A DNA stretch of 64,000 bases from contig NZ_BPQJ01000008.1 of the NCBI RefSeq assembly GCF_022179185.1, positions 155,911 through 219,910 of the forward strand. The letters are read 5' to 3'. The stretch is from Methylobacterium frigidaeris. GTDB lineage: Bacteria > Pseudomonadota > Alphaproteobacteria > Rhizobiales > Beijerinckiaceae. The position numbers and the translations under genes are program-made. Below the pieces are notes generated by a model, which saw nothing but the letters and a program-made list of their open reading frames with translations, was not told the origin of the DNA and did not search any database. Positions 1 through 8,588 of the stretch are shown here, piece by piece (the first letter of the stretch is position 1; every line of letters starts with the position of its first letter).

Positions 1-2
1 CC

Positions 3-263
3 GGCGGACTCAAGGTCCTTCAATCCGGTGCGCGCATCGACCTCCTCGTTACCGATGTGGGGCTGCCCGGCGGCCTGAACGGCCGCCAGATGGCGGATGC
101 GGCGCGGGCGGCCCGTCCGGACCTCAAGGTGCTGTTCATCACCGGCTACGCCGAGAACGCCCTGCTCACCAACGGCCAGCTCGACCCCGGCATGGCGGTC
201 CTGACCAAGCCCTTCGCCGTCGATGCCCTGGCGGCCCGCATCCGCGAGATGATCGCGCGCTGA
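3..263 (+). CDS. Receiver-domain protein, C-terminal part (cut by window edge)
   Basis: The open frame enters from the left edge and stops at TGA 261-263. It encodes the second half of a CheY-type receiver. The phospho-acceptor Asp lies in LLVTDVGLPG (codon 54-56), followed by the switch Thr in FITGYA and the conserved Lys in LTKPF. The receiver ends the protein with no output domain after it. This fits a stand-alone receiver or, more likely, the last domain of a hybrid histidine kinase whose kinase part lies left of the window. The GTG at 57 is not a plausible start because the receiver fold clearly continues upstream of it. Confidence 0.85.
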   Translation, partial: GGLKVLQSGARIDLLVTDVGLPGGLNGRQMADAARAARPDLKVLFITGYAENALLTNGQLDPGMAVLTKPFAVDALAARIREMIAR

Positions 264-327
264 TTTCGGGCAGGGTTGCGCAGGCTGCTGGCAAACGGAG
301 CGGCCGCTCGTGGTGGGAGGCGGCCCA

Positions 328-726
328 TCAATCCGTTGCGAGATAGGCCGATGCCTCCAAATCGAAGCCGAAGCGGCCTGCCGCCACAACCACGTCGTTC
401 GGCACGAGCAGTGAAACGCTCGTGCGATCACCCTCGATGAAGAGGCCCACATCCAGGGATGGCCGTCCAATTTCTCCTCGTCCAAAGTAACTTAGCAAGA
501 CCGGGCCAACCCTCTCCATGAGAGCGAGCACGTCTGCCCAGATGCACTCTTCGGGGGCATCGATCTGAGCGTAGCTGGTGCCATTCGCGGCGGACGCTTC
601 GAACCGATCGAGGTGGCCGACAGCGATCTCCAGTGACGTTCGTGACACTGTCACGTCGGGAATGCGAAGGACGGCGTCGATGGCGGGTTTTGACGGATCG
701 GCCATGCGCGCTGTTTCGGATGGCAC
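328..726 (-). CDS. Small protein, possibly DUF4279-like
   Basis: A 132-residue protein, cytosolic by composition, with no signal peptide or membrane segment. The spacing of a central Trp (IWADV), a segment ending in YFGRG, a strand-like LDVGLFIEG and a C-terminal LEASAYL recalls DUF4279 proteins, which are small and of unknown role. That resemblance is from memory and is not secure. The start may be the internal Met at residue 8 (about 705). It stands alone, with its 3' end facing the receiver gene and no operon partner. Confidence 0.5.
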   Translation of the reverse strand: MPSETARMADPSKPAIDAVLRIPDVTVSRTSLEIAVGHLDRFEASAANGTSYAQIDAPEECIWADVLALMERVGPVLLSYFGRGEIGRPSLDVGLFIEGDRTSVSLLVPNDVVVAAGRFGFDLEASAYLATD

Positions 727-970
727 GCCTGTTTCCGCAACGGACCGGACATAGCCCCTCGCATCGCCGAGCCGATCGGGGCTTGGTGCCGGAAATCCGG
801 TAACCTTGCATGCTTGGCTGGCCGCTTCGATCCGTTCCCCTCGTCGCGCCAGCCGCGACGACGGCGCGGTGGAGCCGCGCCGGGCGATGCTCTAGAACGA
901 AAAAAGAACAGGTGGGCCGGCGGTTTACGGCCGCGCCTGAGGTTGCCGGCGTGGCGACGGGAGACACAGG

Positions 971-1225
971 ATGGCGATGCGGACGACCTTCATGGTGCAG
1001 ACGTTCGAGGTGCACCGGAAGCGGTTGCGGCCCGGCGCGCGGGACGTGGCGCCGACGGAGAGCGGGGCGCTCAAGCGCGCCGAGGCGATCGCCGGCCGGA
1101 TGCCAGGCGCGGCGGCCCTGCGCATCGTCGCCGACGACGAGACCGGCGAACTCGAGAGCGTGACGATTCTCGGCCAGTTCGGCGAGATCCCGGACGACTT
1201 CGCCGAGCAGGTCAGCGGCGGCTAG
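971..1225 (+). CDS. Conserved small hypothetical protein
   Basis: An 84-residue soluble protein I do not recognise. It begins MAMRTTFMVQTFEV and is rich in Arg and Ala, with a short acidic C-terminus. No catalytic motif is visible. A purine-rich GGGAGACACAGG precedes the ATG. It is followed 14 bases after its stop by another small gene on the same strand with a strong ribosome site, so the two probably share a transcript. Codon use matches neighbouring genes, which argues that it is real rather than a shadow frame. Confidence 0.6.
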   Translation: MAMRTTFMVQTFEVHRKRLRPGARDVAPTESGALKRAEAIAGRMPGAAALRIVADDETGELESVTILGQFGEIPDDFAEQVSGG

Positions 1226-1239
1226 GAGAGGAGAGAACC

Positions 1240-1515
1240 ATGGCCTTCAAGGCGAAATCCGCGGCCGAGACCAAGGCGGCGGAGCTGGCCGCGATCCTGA
1301 TCCGGATCGCGGACCGGGAGGGCGCGCCGGTCCAGATCGGCGTCGACGAACTCCGGCGGGCGAGCCCGCGCCTGACGCCGCTGGCGATCGGGCAGATGTT
1401 CCGCCGGCACCGCGACGACCTGGAGTCAGCTCTGTCGGAGCGCGGCTACACCCTCGTCGACTACGCCGACCAGGGTCCCGGGCGCGGAATGGAGTTCGAG
1501 ATCGCACCGGCCTGA
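1240..1515 (+). CDS. Conserved small hypothetical protein
   Basis: A 91-residue soluble protein without a recognised domain. The ATG at 1240 is chosen because AGGAGAGGAG lies just upstream (about 1222-1231). A longer reading of this frame, starting near 814, runs across the preceding gene and is not credible. The N-terminus is Lys/Ala/Glu-rich and looks helical; the middle (LTPLAIGQMFRRHRDDLESA) also looks helical and basic. It probably forms a two-gene unit with the 84-residue protein before it. Function unknown. Confidence 0.6.
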   Translation: MAFKAKSAAETKAAELAAILIRIADREGAPVQIGVDELRRASPRLTPLAIGQMFRRHRDDLESALSERGYTLVDYADQGPGRGMEFEIAPA

Positions 1516-1572
1516 CCGCGACGAGACCGAGCGTCATGCGCCGGGCACATGACAGCCTGCACGGATTCCGGA

Positions 1573-1601
1573 TTGTGCAGTGCGAAAAAGCATGGGATAC
1601 A
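1573..1601 (+). promoter_or_regulatory. Weak candidate promoter for the small RNA
   Basis: TTGTGC (1573-1578) and GATACA (1596-1601) are 17 bases apart. Each only partly matches sigma-70 hexamers. The pair is listed because it would start a transcript just ahead of the hairpin series that ends in the terminator at 1672-1702. Confidence 0.25.
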
Positions 1602-1604
1602 CGT

Positions 1605-1702
1605 CTCACGCAAGGACGCGATGGCGTCGCGGACTTGCCAGCCCTCTTGGGCGTTTCCTCCCTAGACTTTGGGCCGCCCGCAAGGGTGGCCTTTTTTCTT
1701 TT
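1605..1702 (+). ncRNA. Candidate small RNA with exposed CCUCCC
   Basis: Between two protein genes there is an ordered series of hairpins. One has arms GACGC 1615-1619 and GCGTC 1624-1628. A second has arms GCCC 1641-1644 and GGGC 1649-1652. An unpaired stretch carrying CCTCCC at 1657-1662 follows, and then a strong intrinsic terminator. A short RNA with an anti-Shine-Dalgarno-like CCUCCC just before its terminator is the layout I recall for the alphaproteobacterial mmgR/suhB (alpha-r8) sRNA family. The match to that family is inference from layout. The 5' end is approximate. The alternative is that only the terminator is functional. Confidence 0.5.
1672..1702 (+). terminator. Strong intrinsic terminator
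   Basis: Eight-base stem GGCCGCCC (1672-1679) and GGGTGGCC (1684-1691) with one G-T pair and a GCAA tetraloop, followed by TTTTTTCTTTT. It is the clearest factor-independent terminator in the window. It ends either the candidate sRNA or read-through from the two small genes upstream. Confidence 0.9.
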
Positions 1703-1972
1703 CGGCGCTCCGTTTGCTTGTTGTTTCTTGACGCCCCTCGGCTGGGATGCGTGCGCCCCGGTGAGGACATGGCTGCGGCCGATTGCGAGCAGCCGGCCGC
1801 TGATGCCGACCGGCCCTGCCGCAATGGCAACGATCCCCAACTTAGCTTTAAAGGAAGTCCCCTTTCGGGGAGCGCGCCCTAGATCAGGCTCCGGGATGGG
1901 GCGCCTCGAAGAGAGATCTTTTCCTCGCCCGCAGCGGCCGAGCCGCGGCGGCGCAGCACGCAGGAGCTTGTC

Positions 1973-3706
1973 ATGTCGGGCCGCACCGTTGCCGATCTCT
2001 GCATCGAGACCCTGGAACATGCCGGCGTGGAACGCGTCTACGGCGTCGTCGGCGACAGCCTGAACGGTCTCACCGAGGCGATCCGGGCCCGGGGAAAGAT
2101 CCGCTGGGTGCATGTGCGCCACGAGGAGGTGGCGGCCTTCGCGGCCTCCGCCGAATCGCAAGGAACGGGCGGGCTCGCCGTCTGCGCCGGCTCCTGCGGG
2201 CCGGGCCATCTCCACCTCATCAACGGCCTCTACGACGCCCACCGCTCCCGCACGCCGGTGCTGGCGATCGCCGCGCACATCCCCTCGGCGGAGATCGGCA
2301 CCAACTACTTCCAGGCCACCCATCCCGAGGAGCTGTTCCGGGAGTGCAGCCACTATTGCGAGCTGGTCTCCGATCCGGCGCAGCTGCCTTACGTCCTCGA
2401 GATCGCGATCCGCACCGCGATCGGAAAGGGCGGCGTCGCGGTGGTGGTGATCCCGGGCGACGTCGCGCTGAAGGAGGCGCCCGAGCGGGCGCTCGCCGCG
2501 CCCAAGACCCTGGCCCCGAAGCCGCCGATCGTCCTGCCGCCGGCGGACGAGCTCGATGCGCTGGCCGATCTCCTCAATGGGACCGAGAAGGTGACGTTGT
2601 TCTGCGGCCGCGGCTGCGCCGGGGCGCGGGACCAGGTGATCCGCCTCGCCGAGGCCCTGCAGGCGCCGGTGGTGCACGCGCTCGGCGGCAAGGAGCACGT
2701 CGAGAGCGACAACCCCTACGACGTCGGCATGACCGGGCTGATCGGCTTCTCCTCCGGCTACGCCGCGATGGAGGCCTGCGACGCCCTGGTCCTGCTCGGC
2801 ACCGACTTTCCCTATCGCCAATTCTATCCCGAGACAGCGAAGATCGCCCAGATCGACATCCGGCCGGAGAATCTCGGCCGCCGCTGCCGGCTCGATCTCG
2901 GCCTCGTCGGCGACGTCGCGGTGACCATCGCGGGCCTGCTGCCGCGGCTGAAGGGCAGCCGGGATTCGAGCCATCTGGAGCGCTGCCTGAAGCACTACGC
3001 CAAGGCCCGCGAGGGCCTCGACGACCTCGCCACCGGCAAGCCCGGCCGCAAGCCGATCCACCCGCAATACCTGACCCGGCTGGTCAGCGAGGCGGCGAGC
3101 CCCGACGCGGTGTTCACGGCCGATGTCGGCACGCCGACGATCTGGGCGGCGCGCTACCTCAGGATGTCCCAAGGCCGGCGGCTGATCGGCTCCTGGGCGC
3201 ACGGCTCGATGGCCAACGCCATGGCGCACGCGATCGGGCTGCAGGCGTCGCAGCCGGGCCGTCAGGTGATCGCGCTCGCGGGCGACGGCGGCTTCACCAT
3301 GCTGATGGGCGACCTCCTCACGCTGGTGCAGGAGAAGCTGCCGGTGAAGGTCGTGGTGTTCAACAACGGCACCCTGGGCTTCGTCGAGATGGAGATGAAG
3401 GCCGCCGGCTATCTCGATACCGGTGTCGCGCTCCAGAACCCCGACTTTTCCGCCATCGCCCGCGCCGCCGGCCTGCACGGCCGCCGGGTCGAGGATCCGG
3501 GCGAGCTGGAGGGGGCGCTTGCCGAGATGCTGGCCCATGACGGCCCGGCCCTCCTCGACGTGGTGACGAACCGCCAGGAGCTCGCCATGCCGCCCCGGAT
3601 CCAGGCCGAACAGGTGAAGGGCTTCAGCCTCTACGTGATGCGGGCGGTGATGAACGGCCGCGGCGACGAGATCCTCGACCTCGCCAAGTCCAACCTGATC
3701 CGGTGA
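1973..3706 (+). CDS. poxB: Pyruvate dehydrogenase (quinone) / pyruvate oxidase
   Basis: A 577-residue thiamine-diphosphate enzyme close to E. coli PoxB in length. PoxB oxidatively decarboxylates pyruvate to acetate and CO2, passing electrons through FAD to ubiquinone at the inner membrane. The N-terminal pyrimidine-binding domain carries the catalytic Glu in VRHEE (about residue 51), and [16 protein letters not shown] follows. The pyrophosphate-binding motif is GDGG at 437-440, ending in NN at 464-465. The C-terminus ([24 protein letters not shown]) matches the PoxB membrane-binding tail, which separates it from acetolactate synthase or sulfoacetaldehyde acetyltransferase. It is a single gene with GCAGGAG before the ATG. 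Confidence 0.9.
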   Translation: MSGRTVADLCIETLEHAGVERVYGVVGDSLNGLTEAIRARGKIRWVHVRHEEVAAFAASAESQGTGGLAVCAGSCGPGHLHLINGLYDAHRSRTPVLAIAAHIPSAEIGTNYFQATHPEELFRECSHYCELVSDPAQLPYVLEIAIRTAIGKGGVAVVVIPGDVALKEAPERALAAPKTLAPKPPIVLPPADELDALADLLNGTEKVTLFCGRGCAGARDQVIRLAEALQAPVVHALGGKEHVESDNPYDVGMTGLIGFSSGYAAMEACDALVLLGTDFPYRQFYPETAKIAQIDIRPENLGRRCRLDLGLVGDVAVTIAGLLPRLKGSRDSSHLERCLKHYAKAREGLDDLATGKPGRKPIHPQYLTRLVSEAASPDAVFTADVGTPTIWAARYLRMSQGRRLIGSWAHGSMANAMAHAIGLQASQPGRQVIALAGDGGFTMLMGDLLTLVQEKLPVKVVVFNNGTLGFVEMEMKAAGYLDTGVALQNPDFSAIARAAGLHGRRVEDPGELEGALAEMLAHDGPALLDVVTNRQELAMPPRIQAEQVKGFSLYVMRAVMNGRGDEILDLAKSNLIR

Positions 3707-4113
3707 GCGATTCCGCTGGGAGACCGGGGCGGCGCCGGCGCGCCGTCCCTCATCCACACGACGAGGTCATCGACCGGGCGGTCACCGAGAGCGGCAGTCG
3801 ACCGGAGCCTTGGCAATAATCCCGGGCGGCTCCGCGAAGAGTGAACAATCGGCTTGGCAGGAGAGCGGGATCGGCGGGTGGGTTCCGTCGCATCCGTGAC
3901 GCGGGACGACACCCTGTTTGCTCGGATGGAGGACCGCGCCGATCCTCCTGGACCGATCAGCGGGTGTTCCGTCCCCTGATCGGACCGGCGGCACGCACGG
4001 ACGGTGCAATCCATATATCGTTCGGCCTAATCTCTTCGGATGGGATCTGGCATGACCCTGCGTCGAGGAAGGGCCTGCGACAGTTCCTCGACGCCCGTCT
4101 CTGACGGCCGTCC

Positions 4114-4137
4114 TCAAGTTTGATTGCGCAAACTTGA
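4114..4137. promoter_or_regulatory. Perfect inverted repeat, candidate operator
   Basis: Arms TCAAGTTTG (4114-4122) and CAAACTTGA (4129-4137) are exact reverse complements with a 6-base spacer. The right arm overlaps a candidate -35 TTGACT (4134-4139), with CATAGA 18 bases further on. A repressor bound here could control the siderophore receptor 200 bases downstream. The binding protein is unknown. Confidence 0.5.
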
Positions 4138-4195
4138 CTCCGACAAACGGCTGCCCCCATAGATTTTCGCAGCGATCGAGACCGGGCGACCGACA

Positions 4196-4224
4196 ATACT
4201 TTCATTATAATAGCTATAAAACAT
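4196..4224 (+). promoter_or_regulatory. AT-rich block with perfect TATAAT
   Basis: TATAAT occurs at 4206-4211, next to the palindrome ATAGCTAT (4210-4217), in an otherwise GC-rich region. No good -35 is seen 16-18 bases upstream, so an activator-dependent promoter or an iron-regulator site is possible. Confidence 0.4.
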
Positions 4225-4338
4225 AGCGCTTGTTAGGGCTCATCGATTTTGCCATTCGGTTTCCAGCCGCGGCCAGCCGTGATCTGACCCACGTTGTACT
4301 GGCCGCGATCAGCCTTCCCGCTCGCCCTGGATCCCGTC

Positions 4339-6699
4339 ATGTCTGTCCCGTCGTCGCGTCGCGTTCCCCACCTCTCGCTCGTGGGGCGACGGCGTCGGTT
4401 GACCTGGTCGTTGCTGTCGGGCGTGGTGCTGTCCGCCGGCATGGCCGCGGGCGTGCGCGCCCAGGACGGCGCCGAGATCGCCCTCGACACCATCAACATC
4501 GAGGGCGCCGCCCGCCCGGTCACCGCAACGGCCGCTGGCACGCAGCCGGGCGGCGCCCGCGGGCCGGTGCCGGGCTACGTCGCCTCGCGCAGCGTGGTGG
4601 CGACCAAGACCGACACGCCGATCCTCGAGACCGCGCAATCGATCACCGTCATCGGCCGCGAGCAGATCGAGGACCAGAACGCGCTCACCATCAACCAGGC
4701 CCTGCGCTACAGCCCGAGCGTGACGACCGAGCAGCGCGGCGGCGCCGGCGGAACCAGGCTGGAGCAGTTCTCGATCCGCGGCTTCACCGCGCCGCTCTTC
4801 CTGGACGGGATGCGCCTGCCGACCTCCCGCGACGCCTTCCCGTCGGTCGATCCCTACCGGATCGAGCGCATCGACATCATCAAGGGCCCGGCCTCGGTGC
4901 TCTACGGGCAGTCGGGTCCCGGCGGTATCGTCAACCTGACGTCGAAAATGCCGCAATTCGTCCGCCACGGCGAGGTCTTCGTCCAGGGCGGCGGCTTCAG
5001 CGAGGTCCGGGGCGGCTTCGACGTCGGCGGGCCGATCACCTCCGAGACCACGGTGCCGGGGACGGAGCAATTCGCCTTCCGGGTGACGGGCTTGGGATGG
5101 AACGGCGACGGGCCGGCGGTGACGACCCGGGTCGAGCGCGCCTTCATCCAGCCGAGCCTGACCTGGCGGCCCTCCGCCGACACCTCGCTCACCGTGCTCG
5201 GCCTCTACCAGCGCGACCCGTTCTCCGGCTTCTACGGCGGCTTCCCGGCTTTCGGCACGGTCTTCCCGCGCAATTTCGGCAACGGCATCGTCGGGCGCCT
5301 GCCGGTCGACTTCTACGACGGCGACCGCAACTTCGAGCAATCCGACCGCACGCAAGCCGCGGTCACCTACATCCTCGACCACCGCTTCGACGACGCCTTC
5401 CGGTTTCACTCCTCCGGCCGCTTCCTGCGAACAGAAGGGCAGTACCGCAGCGTCTACGGCGCCTTCAGCTCCACCACGCCGATCTCGACGCTCTCGGCGC
5501 TGACCTCCGGGCTGTTGATCAACCGCTCGCGCATCGCCACCGACGTGGCGATCGACGCCTACACGATGGACAATTACTTCGAGGCGAAGTTCGACACTGG
5601 CCCCTTCGCCCACACGGCCCTGTTCGGCGTCGATCACCAGACGCTCAAGACCCGGACGCTCGCGACCCCGTTCCCCGCCGCGCCCGACCTCAACGCGCTG
5701 GCGCCGAACTACGACATGAACATCGCGGTTCCGGGCTTCACCAGCAATGCCCGCATCACCGCCCAGCAAACCGGCGTCTACCTTCAGGACCAGATCAAGT
5801 TCGACCGCCTCGTCCTGACGCTGGGCGGGCGCTACGACACCGCGCGGCAGACCGGGCCAACCCGGACGCTCGCCACCGGCGCCGTCACCTTCCAGGACGT
5901 GCCCTCCGATGCCCTGACCTACCGGGCGAGCCTGCTCTACCTGTTCGACAGCGGCGTGGCACCTTACGTCTCCTACAGCGAGGCGTTCGAGCCGATCACC
6001 AACGGGCGCATCTACGATCCGGCCTTCGGCTCGACCGGGCGCATCCCCGACCCGATCTCGAGCCGCCAGTACGAGGCCGGCGTCAAGTATCAGCCGCCGG
6101 GCACCGACATCCTGCTCACCGCCGCGGCCTTCGACATCAAGCGCTCGAACACCCTAACGGCCGACCCGGTGAACGGGCCGACCTTCAGTCTCCAGACCGG
6201 CGAGATCGGCGTGCAGGGCGTCGAGTTCGAGGCCCGCGCCAACCTCGCCGAGGGGCTGAACCTGATCGGCGGCGTGTCGTTCCTGGACGTGCGCAACACC
6301 CGCGACACCGCCACGACCTTCAACCAGGTCACGGGCCAGCAGGTGCCGATCGTCGGCCTGCGTCCGACCGCGATCCCGGATCGCACCGCCTCGCTGTTCG
6401 TCGATTACCGCTTCCAGTCCGGCCCGCTGCTCGGCCTCAGCCTCGGGGGCGGCGTGCGCTACCTCGGCGGCTCTTGGGGCGATCCGGCCAACACCTTCCG
6501 GGTGCCCGAGGCCGTGCTGGTCGACGCGGTGGCGAGCTACGAGCTCAAGCACCTGAACCCGAATTTCGAGGGCTTCAACCTCCAGGTCAACGCCCAGAAC
6601 CTCCTCGACGACCGCACCGTGACCGGCTGCTTTTCCTACGCGACCTGCTTCTACGGCCTGCCGCGCACGGTCTATGCGACCCTGCGGTACCGCTGGTAA
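4339..6699 (+). CDS. TonB-dependent siderophore receptor
   Basis: A 786-residue outer-membrane receptor of the ferrichrome/FpvA-type siderophore class, importing ferric chelates with energy from TonB-ExbBD. The ATG at 4339 gives an Arg-rich start and a hydrophobic signal segment ending VRAQ near residue 36. An upstream in-frame ATG (4294) would bury the signal. The plug domain shows ATKTDTPILETAQSITVI, FSIRGF, RIERIDIIKGPASVLYG and GGIVNL. The barrel ends YATLRYRW with a C-terminal aromatic residue, as needed for outer-membrane insertion. It is followed 9 bases later by DUF3649, PepSY and DUF3325 genes, a grouping typical of iron-siderophore loci. The ligand cannot be told from sequence. Confidence 0.9.
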   Translation: MSVPSSRRVPHLSLVGRRRRLTWSLLSGVVLSAGMAAGVRAQDGAEIALDTINIEGAARPVTATAAGTQPGGARGPVPGYVASRSVVATKTDTPILETAQSITVIGREQIEDQNALTINQALRYSPSVTTEQRGGAGGTRLEQFSIRGFTAPLFLDGMRLPTSRDAFPSVDPYRIERIDIIKGPASVLYGQSGPGGIVNLTSKMPQFVRHGEVFVQGGGFSEVRGGFDVGGPITSETTVPGTEQFAFRVTGLGWNGDGPAVTTRVERAFIQPSLTWRPSADTSLTVLGLYQRDPFSGFYGGFPAFGTVFPRNFGNGIVGRLPVDFYDGDRNFEQSDRTQAAVTYILDHRFDDAFRFHSSGRFLRTEGQYRSVYGAFSSTTPISTLSALTSGLLINRSRIATDVAIDAYTMDNYFEAKFDTGPFAHTALFGVDHQTLKTRTLATPFPAAPDLNALAPNYDMNIAVPGFTSNARITAQQTGVYLQDQIKFDRLVLTLGGRYDTARQTGPTRTLATGAVTFQDVPSDALTYRASLLYLFDSGVAPYVSYSEAFEPITNGRIYDPAFGSTGRIPDPISSRQYEAGVKYQPPGTDILLTAAAFDIKRSNTLTADPVNGPTFSLQTGEIGVQGVEFEARANLAEGLNLIGGVSFLDVRNTRDTATTFNQVTGQQVPIVGLRPTAIPDRTASLFVDYRFQSGPLLGLSLGGGVRYLGGSWGDPANTFRVPEAVLVDAVASYELKHLNPNFEGFNLQVNAQNLLDDRTVTGCFSYATCFYGLPRTVYATLRYRW

Positions 6700-6708
6700 G
6701 GGGGCGAC

Positions 6709-7032
6709 ATGACCCGCGCGCCCACGCTTCAGGTCCGCGCCGCGGTGGCGGGCCGCGTCGTCCTCGCCGCCGGCGGGGGCTACGCGGTCGCCGGCCTCGC
6801 CACCGCCCTCCTGTCGCTGACCCTGCCGATGCCCCGGGCGGAGGCCGTGACGACGGCGACGCTCCTGAGCTTCGCCGTCATGGTGGGCATCGTGGTCGTG
6901 GTCTTCGCGGCCCGCTCGCTCGGGCGCGCCGCCGCGATCATCGGGGGCCTCGCCCTCGTGCTCGGCGTCGCGCTCTGGTTCGTCACCGGATCGCTCTCCA
7001 TCGGATCGTCGCCAATCGGACCTTCCCCATGA
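6709..7032 (+). CDS. DUF3649 membrane protein
   Basis: A 107-residue inner-membrane protein with about three hydrophobic helices (residues 15-37, 48-68, 74-94). It matches DUF3649, a small family found beside PepSY and TonB-receptor genes and often labelled iron transporter by context only. Its TGA overlaps the ATG of the PepSY gene (ATGA at 7029-7032), so the two are translationally coupled. The biochemical role is unknown; it may assist siderophore reduction or iron release in the periplasm. Confidence 0.7.
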   Translation: MTRAPTLQVRAAVAGRVVLAAGGGYAVAGLATALLSLTLPMPRAEAVTTATLLSFAVMVGIVVVVFAARSLGRAAAIIGGLALVLGVALWFVTGSLSIGSSPIGPSP

Positions 7033-8588
7033 AGCAGGGTTTCCGCCAGTCCATGGCCTGGCTGCACACCTGGTCCGGCCTCGTCGTCGGCTGGGTGCTG
7101 TTCGCCGTCTTCGTCACCGGCACCGCGAGCTATTACCGGGCCGAGATCTCGCGCTGGATGCAGCCGGAGCTGAAGCGCGAGGCGCAGGTCACTCCCGAGG
7201 CCCTGGCGGCTGCCGCCGACCTCGCGGTCGTCCACCTTCAGACCCATGCGGGGGCGGCGCGGACCTGGTTCGTCACCCTGCCGACGCCGGAACGGCCCCT
7301 CGTCGAGCTGTTCTGGCGCAACAAGCCCGGCACGCCGCCGGGCCACGTCCTGCTCGATCCACAGACCGGCGCGCCCGCCGCGATGCGGGCCACCCGCGGC
7401 GGCGACTTCTTCTACCGCTTCCACTTCGAGCTGAACCTAGCCCCGCTCTGGGGCCGCTGGATCGTCGGGATCTGCGCGATGGTGATGCTGGTGGCCCTGG
7501 TGAGCGGGGTCATCACCCACCGGCGCATCTTCGCCGACTTCTTCACCCTGCGTCGGGACAAGGCGGCGCAGCGCGGCTGGCTCGATGCCCACAACGTCAG
7601 CGGCGTGCTGGCGCTGCCGTTCCACCTGATGATCACCTATACGGGCGTCGTGACGCTCGCGCTGATGTACATGCCCTGGGGCGTCACTGCGGCCTACAAG
7701 GGCGACCAGTTCGCCTACTTCGCCGAGACCGGGCAGATCACGAAAGCCCGCCCGGCCGCCGGCCAGCCCGGCACTCTCGCCCCGGTCGGGCCGATGGTCG
7801 GCCGTGCGCTCGCGACCATCCCCGAACCGCTCGAACGGCTCACCATCGTCAACCCGCGCGACGCGAACTCCACCGTGGTGGCGGTGTTCGAGGAGCCGCA
7901 CGGCCTCTCGCACGAGCACCCGCAGGTCGCCTTCGCGGGCACCAGCGGCGACGTCGTCGAGGTTCTGTCCGGTGGGCTGAAACCCGCCGCCAAGACCTTC
8001 ACCACCATGGTCGGCCTGCACGAGGCGCATTTCGCCGGGGCGGCCTTGCGGGTGCTGTTCTTCCTGTGCGGGCTGATGGGCTGCGCCATGGTGGGGAGCG
8101 GGCTGGTGCTCTGGACCGTGGCGCGGCTGCCGAAGGCCGGGGTCGCAACGGGATTCGGCTGGCGCCTCGTCCACGCCCTCAATCTCGGCACGATCGCGGG
8201 CCTGCCGGCGGGCATCGCGGCCTACTTCCTCGCCAACCGGCTGCTCCCCCTCGACCTTGGAGCCCGAGCGGAGCGCGAGGTCTGGGTGTTCTTCGGCGCC
8301 TGGCTCGCGGTGGCTCTGGTCGGGCTGTGGCCCGCGCCGCGCCGGGCCTGGCGGGGGGCGCTCGCCCTCGTCGCGGCCCTGTTCGTCGCGGTGGTGATCG
8401 TCGACGTCGCGACCGCCCGGGCCCTGTGGGACGATCCGGCCTGGTTCCTCGGCTTCGACGCCGCGCTGCTGGCGCTCGCCGCCGGCTTCGCCCTCGTCTC
8501 GCACAAGGTCGCCCGCTTCGCAGCCCCGCGCCGGATGCGCCGGGTCATGGAGGCGCCCGCTGCCGCGCCACAGATGGGACGGGCATGA
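7029..8588 (+). CDS. PepSY-associated TM protein (iron-regulated membrane protein)
   Basis: A 519-residue integral membrane protein of the PepSY_TM family. The first TM helix spans residues 12-35 (WLHTWSGLVVGW), with the family-typical HTWSGL. A periplasmic domain follows, then FHFELNL, further helices near 150-170 and 195-220 (DAHNVSGVLALPFHLM), and a hydrophobic C-terminal half. Several membrane His residues could bind haem, and relatives such as FoxB/FsrB are reported as ferric-siderophore reductases. That activity is inferred here. The ATG at 7029 overlaps the preceding stop, and its own TGA overlaps the next gene. A much longer reading of this frame across the receptor gene is spurious. 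Confidence 0.85.
   Translation: MKQGFRQSMAWLHTWSGLVVGWVLFAVFVTGTASYYRAEISRWMQPELKREAQVTPEALAAAADLAVVHLQTHAGAARTWFVTLPTPERPLVELFWRNKPGTPPGHVLLDPQTGAPAAMRATRGGDFFYRFHFELNLAPLWGRWIVGICAMVMLVALVSGVITHRRIFADFFTLRRDKAAQRGWLDAHNVSGVLALPFHLMITYTGVVTLALMYMPWGVTAAYKGDQFAYFAETGQITKARPAAGQPGTLAPVGPMVGRALATIPEPLERLTIVNPRDANSTVVAVFEEPHGLSHEHPQVAFAGTSGDVVEVLSGGLKPAAKTFTTMVGLHEAHFAGAALRVLFFLCGLMGCAMVGSGLVLWTVARLPKAGVATGFGWRLVHALNLGTIAGLPAGIAAYFLANRLLPLDLGARAEREVWVFFGAWLAVALVGLWPAPRRAWRGALALVAALFVAVVIVDVATARALWDDPAWFLGFDAALLALAAGFALVSHKVARFAAPRRMRRVMEAPAAAPQMGRA

Larger units (their letters stand above)
3707..4338. other. Long intergenic region, poxB to receptor gene
   Basis: About 630 bases without a convincing gene. 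The short open frames on both strands lack plausible protein composition. The useful content is at the right end: a 9-base inverted repeat (4114-4137), a possible -35/-10 pair at 4134-4163, and an AT-rich block 4196-4224 with a perfect TATAAT, all ahead of the TonB-dependent receptor gene. Confidence 0.6.

Noticed and set aside
1247..3757. 836-codon minus-strand open frame across poxB and its upstream region
   Set aside because: It is antisense to poxB and the small gene at 1240, has Arg/Gly/Ala/Asp shadow composition and no domain. Long antisense frames are expected at this GC content.
3782..4205. Short frames on both strands between poxB and the receptor
   Set aside because: Each overlaps others in different frames, none has a ribosome site or plausible composition, and the region reads as regulatory.
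4230..7028. Long plus-strand extension upstream of the PepSY gene
   Set aside because: The frame is open but lies out of frame over the TonB receptor and DUF3649 genes with Arg/Pro-rich nonsense. The ATGA overlap fixes the PepSY start at 7029.
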